Origin: Aromatoleum buckelii
GTDB lineage: Bacteria > Pseudomonadota > Gammaproteobacteria > Burkholderiales > Rhodocyclaceae
Direction: 5' to 3'
DNA: 64,000 nt
NCBI RefSeq assembly: GCF_012910785.2
Contig: NZ_WTVH02000009.1
Location: 868,001 to 932,000, forward strand
Position 1 is the first letter of the stretch. Each line of letters opens with the position of its first letter. Under the pieces are notes generated by a model, which saw only the letters and a list, made by a program, of their open reading frames with translations, was not told the origin of the DNA and searched no databases. The position numbers were made by a program, and so were the translations under genes. Shown here piece by piece: positions 53,806 through 63,521 of the stretch.

Positions 53806-55915
53806 GATCCCGGTCTGAGACCAGGCGCTCCACCGCGCAGGGAATGCCGCGCAGGGCGTTGGAGCCGGCCACCGGGTCGAAGCATTCGGCGTCGCTGCAG
53901 GCGTTGTAATTGACTGCCTCCTCCGCGCTCCACCAGCCGTACTGCGCCCACACCGTGCCCACCGCCAGGTGCCGGTTGATGCGCGCGGCGGCGCGCATTT
54001 CGCCGCTCGCCGCGCGGATCGCCACCTTCTCCCCGTCGGCGACGCCGGCCGCCGCCGCCACGTCGGGCGCCAGTTCGGCCACCGGCTGCGGGGCGTGGCG
54101 GCGCAGCGCCGGCTGGTTGCGCTGCTGGCTGTGACAATAGGGTGTGATCTTGCCGCAGGTCAGCCGCCAGGGAAATCGCGGGTCGACCGTGGGTGGCGCG
54201 TAGTCGGGCAGGGGGTCGTGCCCGGCCCCGGCGAGGGCCGCGGACCACAGCTGCAGCTTGCCGCCCGGGGTGGCGAAGCCTTCGTCCTCGTACTTGCGAT
54301 AGCGGGTGGCGAGCGGCACGGTGAGGCCGCGCGGCGCAGCACGCACGGCTTCCGGGGTGAGCCCGGCGGGCGCGAGAACGTGGGCCAGCCCGGCGGCGGG
54401 GTCGCCGCCAAAGAAGCGCTGATCCAGCCCGAGGCGGTGGGCGATGGCGAAGACGATGGCGGTGTCCGCCCGCGCCTCGCCGGGCGGAGCAGCCACCGCC
54501 GGGCGCAGCTGGACATGGCTTTCCGCCGCCTGGCTGACCATGAAGCCGCCTTGCAGGCCGGGGCGTTCCCAGCATGAGGCGACGGGCAGTACGAGGTCGC
54601 CCCAGCGCGTGGTGGGGGTGTGGAAGAGCTCGGTCTGCACGAAGAAGTCCAGCCCGGCCAGCGCCTTCTCGGCGAGCGCCGCCCCCGGCTTGGTGAGCAG
54701 GAAATTGCCCCCGAAGGAGACCAGCGCGTGCGGCGCCGGTGACGCGAGGACGGCGTTGAAGAAATCGCGGCTGGTCACCCAGCCCTTGCTGCTCGGGCCG
54801 AGTGGGCGCTCTTGGCGGGCGTAGGTGTGTTGCCGGGTGGCGGCGTCGACCAGTTCGAAGCCGGCGATGTCGGCGAGTGGCGGCTTGGCGAACCAGACGT
54901 TGCCGCCCGGCGCGTCCAGCCAGCCGGTCAGCGCGTAGAGCAGGTTGATGGCGCGCGTGGTCTGGGTGGCGTTGGCCTGCTGGCAGGTGCCGGTCCAGGT
55001 GAAGAAGGAGAGCGGGCCGGAGGTGGCGATGAGCCGGGCCGCTTGGCGCACGGCGGTGGCGTCGACCCCGGTGAGTTCGGCCACCCGCTCCGGCGGGAAG
55101 CCGGCGGCGCGCTCGGCGAGGTGCTCCAGCACCGTGCCGTGGCCGTCGGGGGCGGGGTCGAAGGCGTCGCTGTGGCGGGCGAGGAAATCGCGGTCGATAT
55201 GCCCGTCTTCGAGCAGCAGGTGGATGAGGCCGAGCGCCAGCGCGGCGTCGCTTCCCGGGCGCGGCGCCAGCCAGAGGTCGGCGCCACGCGCCAGGCCGGC
55301 GCCGCGCGGGTCGATCACCACCAAGCACGCCCCGCGCTTCTGAGCGCGGCGGATTTCCTCGGTTTGCGCCAGCCAAGTGGCGGCCGGGTCAAAGCCCCAG
55401 AGCAGGATGCAGCCGGTGTTCTCGTAGTCGGGCATGCCGATTCCTGCCCCCCAGGTCAGTGCCGGGGAAAAGTCCTTGTGCCAGTTGCAGTTCTCGGTCG
55501 CGAAAATCAGGTTTGGGCTGCCGAAGGCGTGCGCCAGGCGGTGAATCCAGCCAAAGCTGTCGGCGATGGCCGTGCCGCTCGGCGTAGTCACCGCGAAGGT
55601 GGTGGCGAGCGGGCCGATGGCGCGCAGCCGGTCGCCGATCTCGTCGAGCGCCTCGTCCCAGGAAATCGCCCGCCAGCCGGGATCGGCCTCGGCCTTGGGG
55701 CGGGTGCGGCGTAGCGGCATGGTCAGGCGGTCGGGGTGATGGACCAGTTCCGGCGCGGCCTTCGCCTTGATGCACAGCGCCTTGCCGGTGGGGTGCGCGG
55801 GGTCCGGCTCGACGCCGAGCAGACGCCCGTCCTCGACCACCGCCAGGCAGCCGCAGCGGGAAATGCAGAGGGCGCAGTAGGTGGGGATGCGCTGCCGGGT
55901 TGATGGGTCGCTCAT
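53774..55915 (-). CDS. Molybdopterin oxidoreductase (DMSO-reductase family), altered C-terminus
   Basis: A 713-residue Mo/W-bis-MGD protein. An N-terminal [4Fe-4S] motif (CALCISRCGCLAV ... ALCIKAKA), the molybdopterin domain (about 50-550) and the C-terminal molydop_binding barrel (about 595-705) are all present. The likely metal ligand is the cysteine in FATENCNWHKD. No Tat signal is seen, so it acts in the cytoplasm. No electron-transfer subunit lies beside it, and the substrate cannot be named. ATG 55915 (MSDPSTRQ) is chosen. The last dozen codons (after about 53808) read the antisense of an IS1634-like remnant, so the native 3' end was replaced, although most of the final domain is kept. 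Confidence 0.85.
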   Translation of the reverse strand: MSDPSTRQRIPTYCALCISRCGCLAVVEDGRLLGVEPDPAHPTGKALCIKAKAAPELVHHPDRLTMPLRRTRPKAEADPGWRAISWDEALDEIGDRLRAIGPLATTFAVTTPSGTAIADSFGWIHRLAHAFGSPNLIFATENCNWHKDFSPALTWGAGIGMPDYENTGCILLWGFDPAATWLAQTEEIRRAQKRGACLVVIDPRGAGLARGADLWLAPRPGSDAALALGLIHLLLEDGHIDRDFLARHSDAFDPAPDGHGTVLEHLAERAAGFPPERVAELTGVDATAVRQAARLIATSGPLSFFTWTGTCQQANATQTTRAINLLYALTGWLDAPGGNVWFAKPPLADIAGFELVDAATRQHTYARQERPLGPSSKGWVTSRDFFNAVLASPAPHALVSFGGNFLLTKPGAALAEKALAGLDFFVQTELFHTPTTRWGDLVLPVASCWERPGLQGGFMVSQAAESHVQLRPAVAAPPGEARADTAIVFAIAHRLGLDQRFFGGDPAAGLAHVLAPAGLTPEAVRAAPRGLTVPLATRYRKYEDEGFATPGGKLQLWSAALAGAGHDPLPDYAPPTVDPRFPWRLTCGKITPYCHSQQRNQPALRRHAPQPVAELAPDVAAAAGVADGEKVAIRAASGEMRAAARINRHLAVGTVWAQYGWWSAEEAVNYNACSDAECFDPVAGSNALRGIPCAVERLVSDRDRGSLGFGRRP

Positions 55916-56065
55916 GTCGGTCTCCTGGCGGGGCGAGGCGAAAGGGGCGTTCGATCCCGGTGCGACCCGTCGCACGAGCTTACTGGCGAATACGCCGGCG
56001 GCCAACGGCGGTCCGCGGTTATCGCCCGCGACGGCCCGAGGCCAAGCTCGACTGATTGCGAGGGT

Positions 56066-56575
56066 TCATGAAGCTTGAGCACGGTATCCCATCTCACCAC
56101 ATGTCACTGACCGGCACATTCGGGCCACTGATGATTGGCATATAGGAGCCAGCGTAAAGGGGCTCTGACGAACGTCTGCGGGGTTCAAGATTCGCTGTTT
56201 TTCGGGGTCCCGGGCTGTTTTCGCCCGGTTCGGCCCCTGTCGCGGCGCGCGGTAAGAGGCCCCGTCGAGCGTCAGGCAATAATAGGCGTTGTGTCGCAGC
56301 CGATCGACGGTGGCCGAGGCGAGGAGCCGGTTGCCGTGGAAGGCCTGGTCCCACTCGGCGAAATCGAGATTGCTGGTGACGACGGTGGCGGCCTGCTCGT
56401 AACGCTCGGCGATCAGGTCATGCAGATCTTCGTCGGCGGGTGAACGAAGCGGTTTGAGCCCGAAGTCATCAATGATGAGGACCGGCACGCGCGCGAGTTG
56501 CTGCAATTTCCGTTCGTACGCGCCGGTGGCTCGCGCGGCGTTGGCGCTGGGCAGCGACGCCGCGTCAGGTTCCGG
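56066..56575 (-). pseudogene. istB: 5'-truncated IS21-family IstB (transposase helper ATPase)
   Basis: The frame gives ANAARATGAYERKLQQLARV, then PVLIIDDFGLKPLRSPADED, with Walker B LIIDDFG, then SNLDFAEWDQAFHGNRLLAS and VDRLRHNAYYCLTLDGASYR. This is the C-terminal half of IstB. The Walker A half is missing upstream of about 56575, where unrelated sequence begins. No istA is present. It is a dead remnant. Confidence 0.8.
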
Positions 56576-56742
56576 GTGCTATGTTGAAGGGGCAAAGTGG
56601 GGGGCGAGATTGCCGGCAACAGTCTTGTCCGCTATCGGCCGGACACCGGCCATGCATTGCTCCGGGGGTGCGCAAATTGCAGAGTCGTCGGCCTGTCTGT
56701 GCGACTAAACTGCACGTATCTCCCCCATTCAGGAGAACCCAG

Positions 56743-57222
56743 ATGATGAGCAAGAACACGATTTGTCTGTGGTACGACGGCACCGCGCTGGACGCCGCGA
56801 AGTTCTACGCCGAGACGTTCCCGGACAGCCAGATGGGAGCTGTTTATCGCGCGCCTGCCGACTATCCGGCGGGCAAGCAGGGGGATGTCTTGACGGTCGA
56901 GTTCACGGTGATGGGCATCCCTTGTCTGGGCCTGAACGGCGGGCCGGCGTTCCAACACAACGAGGCTTTCTCGTTCCAGGTTGCGACCGACGACCAGGCC
57001 GAAACGGACCGCTTGTGGAACGCGATTGTCGGCAACGGCGGGCAGGAAAGCGCATGCGGCTGGTGCAAGGACAAGTGGGGATTGTCGTGGCAAATCACCC
57101 CACGCGCCCTTACGGCTGCGATCGCCGATCCTGATCGAGCCGTAGCCAAGCGCGCGTTCGAAGCCATGATGGGGATGAGAAAGATCGACATCGCTGCGAT
57201 CGAAGCCGCTCGGCGCGGCTGA
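56743..57222 (+). CDS. VOC-superfamily PhnB-like protein
   Basis: A 159-residue protein of the glyoxalase/VOC fold, PhnB (3-demethylubiquinone-9 3-methyltransferase-like) type: CLWYDGTALDAAKFYAETFPDS at the start, GIPCLGLNGGPAFQHNEAFSF in the middle and KDKWGLSWQITP near 115. It probably forms a dimer. Function of the group is unsettled (metal-binding dioxygenase or resistance-like folds). A CAGGAGAACCCAG site precedes ATG 56743. It stands alone, convergent with the lipocalin gene. Confidence 0.85.
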   Translation: MMSKNTICLWYDGTALDAAKFYAETFPDSQMGAVYRAPADYPAGKQGDVLTVEFTVMGIPCLGLNGGPAFQHNEAFSFQVATDDQAETDRLWNAIVGNGGQESACGWCKDKWGLSWQITPRALTAAIADPDRAVAKRAFEAMMGMRKIDIAAIEAARRG

Positions 57223-57300
57223 CGCCGATGCCGGCCGGGCGACGAATGGTAGGCCCCGCTGCTCGGAATCAGCGGTCACGATGGGTCGGAATCCGCACGC

Positions 57301-57870
57301 TCAGTTCTTCGCGGCTTGGAGAGTCCTCTCCAACTTGCGCGTGTCGAAGCCCTGGTCACGCAGTCGTTGCAACAGCTTGTCATAAACATCCGGGCTGACT
57401 TTCGGGCTTCGGGAGAGGATCCACAAGTATTCACGTTTCGGCTCGCTGACCACCGCCAGTTGGTAGTCGCTATCGAGGTCGATCACCCAGTAGTCGCCCC
57501 AGACGGCGGGAATGAAGGACAGCCACGCCGGAGCGAAGCGGACTTCCAGTTTTGGCGACGACCGATCGCCGAGCTGGCGCGCTGCCCCGACAGCCTCGTC
57601 GAACTGGCCATCTTCCAGGCGGCATCGGTTGATGACCTGCACATTCCCGTCCGGCTCGAGGCTGTATTCCGCGCTGGTGTCCCCGACGCATTTCTTCTGG
57701 AACCGGTTCGGGTACTTCGCAATCTCGTACCAGCGCCCCATGTAGCGTGGAATGTCCAGCGAAGGGATCGTGGCGAGCGGGCCGTCATCTCCGGCCGGGG
57801 AGGCGGCGAGGTGAGCGGAGAGCCCGAGCACATACGTTCCCAGGAGCATTGCAAGCCAGTTTTTGAGCAT
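57301..57870 (-). CDS. Bacterial lipocalin (Blc-like)
   Basis: A 189-residue secreted protein. It has a signal peptide (about 1-27, MLKNWLAMLLGTYVLGLSAH) without a lipobox cysteine, so it is probably periplasmic rather than anchored. The lipocalin signature follows: IPRYMGRWYEIAKYPNRFQK (G-x-W-Y), SAEYSLEPDGNVQVINRC, and YLWILSRSPKVSPDVYDKLL near the end. It likely binds fatty acids or lysophospholipids. ATG 57870 after GAGGAAGAGC is preferred over GTG 57882. Confidence 0.88.
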   Translation of the reverse strand: MLKNWLAMLLGTYVLGLSAHLAASPAGDDGPLATIPSLDIPRYMGRWYEIAKYPNRFQKKCVGDTSAEYSLEPDGNVQVINRCRLEDGQFDEAVGAARQLGDRSSPKLEVRFAPAWLSFIPAVWGDYWVIDLDSDYQLAVVSEPKREYLWILSRSPKVSPDVYDKLLQRLRDQGFDTRKLERTLQAAKN

Positions 57871-58091
57871 GCTCTTCCTCACGGTGTCGCTATTTCAAAT
57901 CCAATAGTTCGAATCGCCAAGAAAAAGTCTCCTTCCTGTCGACCGGCAATCAGGAGAACAAGTTGTCGTACGCGAGTCGGGTCGAGCGCTGGTTGATCTT
58001 GGAGGACTCGTCCGCGCCAAGCGGGCAGGAATCGGCCGATTTCCCAGAGGCTCTCGGCACGATATCTCCCGATTGGCTGCGGCATTCATCC

Positions 58092-59996
58092 TTACGGGAT
58101 TGCCCGCACCGTGTCCGTCACTCGCAGGTACTTGCACTCGGGGTGGTCGAAGTACTTCGGTCGCTCGCACGCATCTTTCATGCAGCGGTAGAGGGAGAAG
58201 TGCGTGCGCGGCTCGCATAGCACGCGCGGATTGTTCGGCTCCTTCTTGACGGCCTCGGCGGGGGACGGCGGGCTTGGCATTTCCTCCGCTACGGCGCGAG
58301 ACGGCGGCGGCTCCCCCTCGGGCGGCGCTTGCGCCACCGGGGCCTCTTCCCACGCAGCGGGCTCGCCCGGTGCCGCTTCCGGCACAGCGGTTCCCGGTAG
58401 CGGCAACTGCGGCTCGGCCACCGCGCCGGAGGGCACCAATGGGGGTAATTCCGCCCGCGACTCGGGCAGGACGGTCACCGGCGGCTCCGGGGGGAGGAGA
58501 GAAGCGGGCAGTCCGTCCGGTTCCATGCTGTGCGCCAGGGAGCCCGACACCCCCTTCGCGTCACGGTAGTCCGACCACATCGTCCAGCCGCCTGCCCCCA
58601 GGATGACGAGCGCCACCACCGCGATACCCCCGAACAACCTCCGGCGCCAGCTGCCCGCTTTCGCGTCGCCCCGCGATTGCGGAGACCCGCCGATCTGCGC
58701 CGGATCCGGGCTTAGGGCCGCCTCCAAGGCGGCACGCCAAGCAGCATCGTCGGTATCGTCCATGCGCCCGCCTGGAGCTTGCCCGGGAGGCGATCCGAAC
58801 CGGGCCCCGGTTTCCCACGCCAGCGCCGCTTGCAGTTTCGCCTCGGCTTCCGTCGACCGGGGCTCCGAGCGTCTCGGGGACGTGTCCTCGACGTTTCCGT
58901 TATCAGCGGCACTCGGGAAAACATGGAAAGGCGCGCTCTCGCGGGACGACGGGAGCGGAGGCGACGTCTCGTGCCGCTGAGCTTCCTCGACCGCGGGCGG
59001 CACCACGATGGATTCCGCGGCGCTGCGGCCGCCGAGCAGCGCACGCCGGAATTCAGCCACGCTCTGGGGCCGCTCCTCGGGTCTGACGTTAAGGGCCCGT
59101 TCGATCGCCGCGACGAAGGCCACGCTGTAGTTCAGTTCCGGGAAACTGCGGGAGAGGCGGTCCACGACCTCGAACAGCGGCTCCATCTGGTCGTCCAGCG
59201 CGCGGACGGTGGAGGCCAGCGGCGATCGACCGCTGACGCAGTAGTAGGCGACCGCGGCCAGCGCGTAGAGGTTGGTCCACGGCCCCTGCCGCAGCGTGGT
59301 CGATTCGGCGTACTGCTCGATCGCTGCGAAGGCCGGATCGAGGACGGCGGTGAGCGCCTCGTCCCGATCGCCGACGGCAGGGTGCGCGGCGCCGACATCC
59401 AGCAGCACCGGGCGGCCGTCGGGCAGCAGCAGGACGTTCCCCGGCGAGATGTCGCGGGGATAGCACGAAACGCCGTGCAGAAGGTCGACCGCGCCGAGCA
59501 GCGGCAACAGCAGGCCGCGCAGCCAGGCTTCGTCCGGCGGTCGCTTCATGGCCTGACGCGCGGCCCTGAGGGTGACTCCCTCGTAGTAGGGCATCACGAT
59601 ATAGGCGGTGCCGTTGTCCTCCCAGAAGCGATACACGCGCACCAGGGCCGGGTGATCGAAACGGGCCAGCAGTCGGGCCTCGTCGACGAAGGACTTGAGG
59701 CCGAGGGTGAAGGTCTGAGCGTGCCTGTCCGAACGCAGGACCACCTCCGTTCCGCTGCCCCGCGACGCGAAGGCGGCGGGGAGGTACTCCTTGAGGGCGA
59801 CTTCGCGCTGCAGGCCATGGTCCATCGCCAGATAGACGATGCCGAATCGCCCTTCGCCCAGGACGGACAGAAGCTCGTACTCGGCGAGCCGGGTGCCAGG
59901 GCGCAACGCATTGTGGTTCGGCTCGATCCGGCGCTGCGCCGTCTGGATGGCGGGACCGCTGAAGGGAGGAAATTGGGAAGGTGAAGGTTGGTTCAT
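58092..59996 (-). CDS. Membrane-anchored Ser/Thr protein kinase
   Basis: A 634-residue protein. The kinase domain (about 38-320) has the P-loop LGEGRFGIVYLA, Lys in VALKEYL, YPRDISPGNVLL in place of HRDxxxxN, and LLDVGAA in place of DFG, with the catalytic and metal Asp kept. An acidic and proline-rich linker follows, then one membrane helix (about 447-465, GGIAVVALVILGAGGWTMW), and a Pro/Glu-rich outer part ending in four conserved-looking cysteines (CEPRTHFSLYRCMKDACERP ... HPEC). No partner phosphatase gene is nearby. Confidence 0.85.
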   Translation of the reverse strand: MNQPSPSQFPPFSGPAIQTAQRRIEPNHNALRPGTRLAEYELLSVLGEGRFGIVYLAMDHGLQREVALKEYLPAAFASRGSGTEVVLRSDRHAQTFTLGLKSFVDEARLLARFDHPALVRVYRFWEDNGTAYIVMPYYEGVTLRAARQAMKRPPDEAWLRGLLLPLLGAVDLLHGVSCYPRDISPGNVLLLPDGRPVLLDVGAAHPAVGDRDEALTAVLDPAFAAIEQYAESTTLRQGPWTNLYALAAVAYYCVSGRSPLASTVRALDDQMEPLFEVVDRLSRSFPELNYSVAFVAAIERALNVRPEERPQSVAEFRRALLGGRSAAESIVVPPAVEEAQRHETSPPLPSSRESAPFHVFPSAADNGNVEDTSPRRSEPRSTEAEAKLQAALAWETGARFGSPPGQAPGGRMDDTDDAAWRAALEAALSPDPAQIGGSPQSRGDAKAGSWRRRLFGGIAVVALVILGAGGWTMWSDYRDAKGVSGSLAHSMEPDGLPASLLPPEPPVTVLPESRAELPPLVPSGAVAEPQLPLPGTAVPEAAPGEPAAWEEAPVAQAPPEGEPPPSRAVAEEMPSPPSPAEAVKKEPNNPRVLCEPRTHFSLYRCMKDACERPKYFDHPECKYLRVTDTVRAIP

Positions 59997-60432
59997 GGGG
60001 CAATCGGCAAAACTGAGGCCGTCCGCGGGGAAGCGCTTCGACTTCGGCTAGGTGGCCGGGAATCCAGGCGTCGGCGGTGGCCAGGAGAAATTGACACGCT
60101 GCAGCAAGGGTACGCGGCTCGCCGGGAATCGGTGCAGTTGCTACTTTTTTTCACAATTCCGATCGAACCGGGGCGGCTCGCTATCGCGGGTGGAATGCCG
60201 CGCTTCGGCTTCCCCAGGTCCATCTGGCGAGCGGGCTCGAACGCTGCGGTGACTCTCGGCAAGGCGGCTCGATTCCCCCTCAACTGAATACTCCTGGTAC
60301 GCAGTTCGCCGCAAAGTGTGGTTGGATCCGTGCAAAGTCGGCAGCGGCGTGACCAAGTGAAGTCGGCGTTGGAGGTGTGGCAGGGGACGGCGTCACCCGC
60401 GCTCAGCAGCGCCCATGGCTTAGAATGGGCCG
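59997..60432. other. Intergenic stretch before the HAD hydrolase gene
   Basis: About 435 bp without a supported gene. A small hairpin GCCCAT/ATGGGC (60411-60416 with 60425-60430) lies immediately before the HAD start codon. Confidence 0.5.
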
Positions 60433-61188
60433 ATGAGTTTCACCGTCCGCGCCATCACCCTCGACCTCGACGACACCCTGTGGCCGTTCGCCCCGATCGG
60501 CGTCCGGATCGAGCAGGCTATTCACGACTGGATGCTGTTGCATAGTCCGCGCACCGCCCGGATGTTCCCGATCCCGGCGATGCGGGCGCTGCGCGAGCGG
60601 ATCTTCGCCGACAATGCGGAGCTGGCGCACGACGTGAGCGCGCTGCGCCGGCTGACGCTCGCGCACGCCCTGCGCGAGAGCGGTGCCGATCTGTCCCTGC
60701 TGGAGTCCGCGTTCGAAGCGTTCTACGCCGCGCGCAACCAAGTGGAGTGCTATCCGGACAGCCTCGACGCCCTGCAACGCCTTGCCGCGCGGATGCCGGT
60801 GGCGGCGATCACGAACGGCAACGCCGACCTGCAGCGAATCGGCTTGGCCGGGCACTTCGCCTTCCAGCTTGGCGCGTGCGAGCACGGCGCCGCCAAGCCG
60901 GACCGTGGCATCTTCCTGGCCGCGTGCACGCGTCTGGGCTACCGGCCGGCCGAAGTGCTGCACGTCGGCGATCACGTCGAGACGGACGTAGCTGGCGCCG
61001 CCCGCGCCGGCCTGCGCGCGTGCTGGCTCAACCGGGTGGGCGCACGCTGGGAGCGCGAGGACGTGCGGCCCGACCTGGAGTTCGTCGCTCTCACCGAACT
61101 CGCGGACTGGCTGGAGGCGCAGGCGCGCGAGGAGGACTGCCTCCCGGACGCCGCGCATGCGGGGCTGACCGGGGAATCGTCCGTCTGA
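60433..61188 (+). CDS. HAD-superfamily hydrolase (subfamily IA)
   Basis: A 251-residue haloacid-dehalogenase-type phosphatase. Motif I is LDLDDTLWP (about 10-18), motif II AITNGN (about 121), the Lys of motif III in GAAKPDRGIF, and motif IV HVGDHVETDVAGA. The helical cap lies between motifs I and II, as in YjjG/GS-like members. The phosphate ester substrate is unknown. ATG 60433 has no good Shine-Dalgarno. Confidence 0.85.
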   Translation: MSFTVRAITLDLDDTLWPFAPIGVRIEQAIHDWMLLHSPRTARMFPIPAMRALRERIFADNAELAHDVSALRRLTLAHALRESGADLSLLESAFEAFYAARNQVECYPDSLDALQRLAARMPVAAITNGNADLQRIGLAGHFAFQLGACEHGAAKPDRGIFLAACTRLGYRPAEVLHVGDHVETDVAGAARAGLRACWLNRVGARWEREDVRPDLEFVALTELADWLEAQAREEDCLPDAAHAGLTGESSV

Positions 61189-61548
61189 CCCGTCAGTGCC
61201 CGGGCCGTAGCGGGGCAGTCGGTTGCTGCTGACTGTGCTGGCCTGCCAGCACCCGGAACCCGATCACAGCGTCGCTGCCCAACGGCAATGCTGCGCTGGA
61301 GCCCCCTTACGAGGGAGGGACCACGCGCCCCTGGGGACGGCCATGAGGCACTTCATACGACGTCCGGTCAGTATTCCGATCGAGATTCGGGGCGGCGAGC
61401 ACGCCGTGGGCGTGATGAGGCAGGGCGTATTCAACACCGACACTGACTCGGGTGTTGGCAAGACCTGTAACTGGACACCCCTCGCCCAGTTGTTGCGTCG
61501 ACGCGGAATGCCTGCGCGCTTGCGCAAGCCACTACAAAGGTTATCGAG
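61189..61548. other. Intergenic stretch before ilvD
   Basis: About 360 bp with no supported gene. I looked for a branched-chain amino-acid leader peptide with an attenuator and found none that convinces. Confidence 0.45.
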
Positions 61549-63228
61549 ATGACGGACATCACTGACAACATGCGCACGTATTCCTCTCAGGTGGTGGATG
61601 GCATCGAGGCCACCCCCGCTCGTGCCATGTTGCGTGCGGTCGGTTTCACCGACGAGGATTTCAAGAAGCCGCAGATCGGCATCGCCTCGACCTGGGCCAA
61701 TGTCACGCCCTGCAACATGCACATCGACAAACTCGCGCGCGAGGCCGAGAAGGGTGCCAACGCGGCGGGTGGGAAGGCCGTTATCTTCAACACCATCACC
61801 GTCTCGGACGGCATCGCCAATGGCACCGAAGGCATGAAGTATTCGCTGGTGTCGCGTGAAGTCATCGCCGACTCCATCGAAACCGTGGCCGGCTGCGAAG
61901 GCTTCGACGGCCTCATCGCCGTGGGGGGTTGCGACAAGAACATGCCCGGTTGCCTCATCGGCATGGCACGCCTGAACCGCCCCTCGATCTTCGTCTACGG
62001 CGGCACCATCAGGCCCGGCGCCGGCCACACCGACATCATCTCGGTGTTCGAGGCCGTCGGCCGGCACGCCGCAGGCGAACTCAGCCTGGTGCAGGTCAAG
62101 CAGATCGAGGACACCGCCATCCCGGGTCCGGGCTCGTGCGGCGGCATGTACACCGCCAACACCATGGCCTCGGCCATCGAAGCCCTGGGCATGTCGCTGC
62201 CGGGTTCGTCGGCGCAGGACGCGATCTCGACCGACAAGGCCTCGGACTGCTTCCGTGCCGGTCAGCAGGTGCTGGAACTGCTGGCACGCGACATCAAGCC
62301 GCGTGACATCATGACCCGCAAGGCCTTCGAGAATGCGATCCGCGTGATCATCGCGCTCGCCGGTTCCACCAACGGCGTGCTGCATTTGCTGGCGATGGCT
62401 CACGCCGTGGAGGTGAAGCTGGCGCTGGATGACTTCATCGAGCTCGGCAAGACCACGCCGGTGCTCGCCGACCTGCGTCCAAGCGGCAAATACATGATGT
62501 CCGAACTGGTCGCCATCGGCGGCATCCAGCCGCTGATGAAGCGCATGCTCGATGCCGGCCTGTTGCACGGCGACGTGCTTACCGTCACCGGCAAGACGCT
62601 GGCGGAGAATCTCGCCGATGTCGCCGAGTATCCGGCCGGCCAGGACATCATTCGTCCCTTCGACAACCCGATCAAGAAGGACTCGCATCTGGTCATCCTG
62701 CACGGCAACCTGTCGCCAACCGGCGCGGTCGCCAAGATCACCGGCAAGGAAGGCCTGCGCTTCGCGGGCCGCGCGCGCGTCTACCACGGCGAGGAAGCGG
62801 CGCTGGCTGGCATCCTCAACGGCGAGGTGGTCGCCGGCGATGTCATCGTGATCCGCTACGAGGGTCCGAAAGGCGGTCCGGGCATGCGCGAAATGCTGTC
62901 GCCGACCTCGGCTGTGATGGGAAAGGGCCTCGGCAAGGATGTCGCGCTCATCACCGATGGCCGCTTCTCCGGCGGCTCGCACGGCTTCGTGGTGGGTCAC
63001 ATCACGCCGGAAGCCTTCGATGGCGGCCCGATTGCGCTGGTCGAGAACGGCGATGCCATTACCATCGATGCGGAAACCCGCGAAATCAGCCTTGGTGTGT
63101 CGGATGCGGTGCTTGCCGAGCGCCGCGCGCGCTGGACGCAACCGAAACCGCTCTACACGCGAGGCGTGCTGGCCAAGTACGCAAAGCTCGTCTCGAGCGC
63201 CTCGGAAGGGGCCGTCACCGACAAGTAA
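61549..63228 (+). CDS. ilvD: Dihydroxy-acid dehydratase
   Basis: A 559-residue enzyme of valine, leucine and isoleucine synthesis, dehydrating 2,3-dihydroxy-3-methylbutanoate and its homologue to the 2-keto acids. The iron-sulphur cysteines are in [20 protein letters not shown] and [12 protein letters not shown]; the conserved C-terminal region [19 protein letters not shown] is complete. The length is normal. It is a housekeeping gene and marks the undisturbed chromosome to the right of the island. Confidence 0.96.
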   Translation: MTDITDNMRTYSSQVVDGIEATPARAMLRAVGFTDEDFKKPQIGIASTWANVTPCNMHIDKLAREAEKGANAAGGKAVIFNTITVSDGIANGTEGMKYSLVSREVIADSIETVAGCEGFDGLIAVGGCDKNMPGCLIGMARLNRPSIFVYGGTIRPGAGHTDIISVFEAVGRHAAGELSLVQVKQIEDTAIPGPGSCGGMYTANTMASAIEALGMSLPGSSAQDAISTDKASDCFRAGQQVLELLARDIKPRDIMTRKAFENAIRVIIALAGSTNGVLHLLAMAHAVEVKLALDDFIELGKTTPVLADLRPSGKYMMSELVAIGGIQPLMKRMLDAGLLHGDVLTVTGKTLAENLADVAEYPAGQDIIRPFDNPIKKDSHLVILHGNLSPTGAVAKITGKEGLRFAGRARVYHGEEAALAGILNGEVVAGDVIVIRYEGPKGGPGMREMLSPTSAVMGKGLGKDVALITDGRFSGGSHGFVVGHITPEAFDGGPIALVENGDAITIDAETREISLGVSDAVLAERRARWTQPKPLYTRGVLAKYAKLVSSASEGAVTDK

Positions 63229-63521
63229 GAGGGGGCGGACTGCTCACGAAACGGAAGAACTCGTACGCTGGACCAATACGAATAAACGAGAATCTACGAT
63301 GGATTTCGGGTTCGGCAAGTCCGGACAGTCTCTTGCTCTCTACACGCCCACAGCGACAGCTTGACAGCGGTGCCGCAGCAAGCGCTCGTCGAGTCGAGGG
63401 GTGCCGCCGCGGACGCTGGCTCCAGCGCGCCGGTGAGCCCCAGGAATGCGTTCGTGTTCCAGCTGCAGTCGTATTGAAGTGCTCGCCGTACACCGTCACC
63501 GAGTCTCGCGCGGTCGGGAAT

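Noticed and set aside
61189-61548. Attenuator/leader peptide for ilvD
   Set aside because: No short frame rich in Ile/Val/Leu codons followed by alternative hairpins could be found.
61264-63141. 625-codon minus-strand frame across ilvD
   Set aside because: Antisense of a clearly intact ilvD; the His/Asp/Arg-rich composition is typical of shadow frames.
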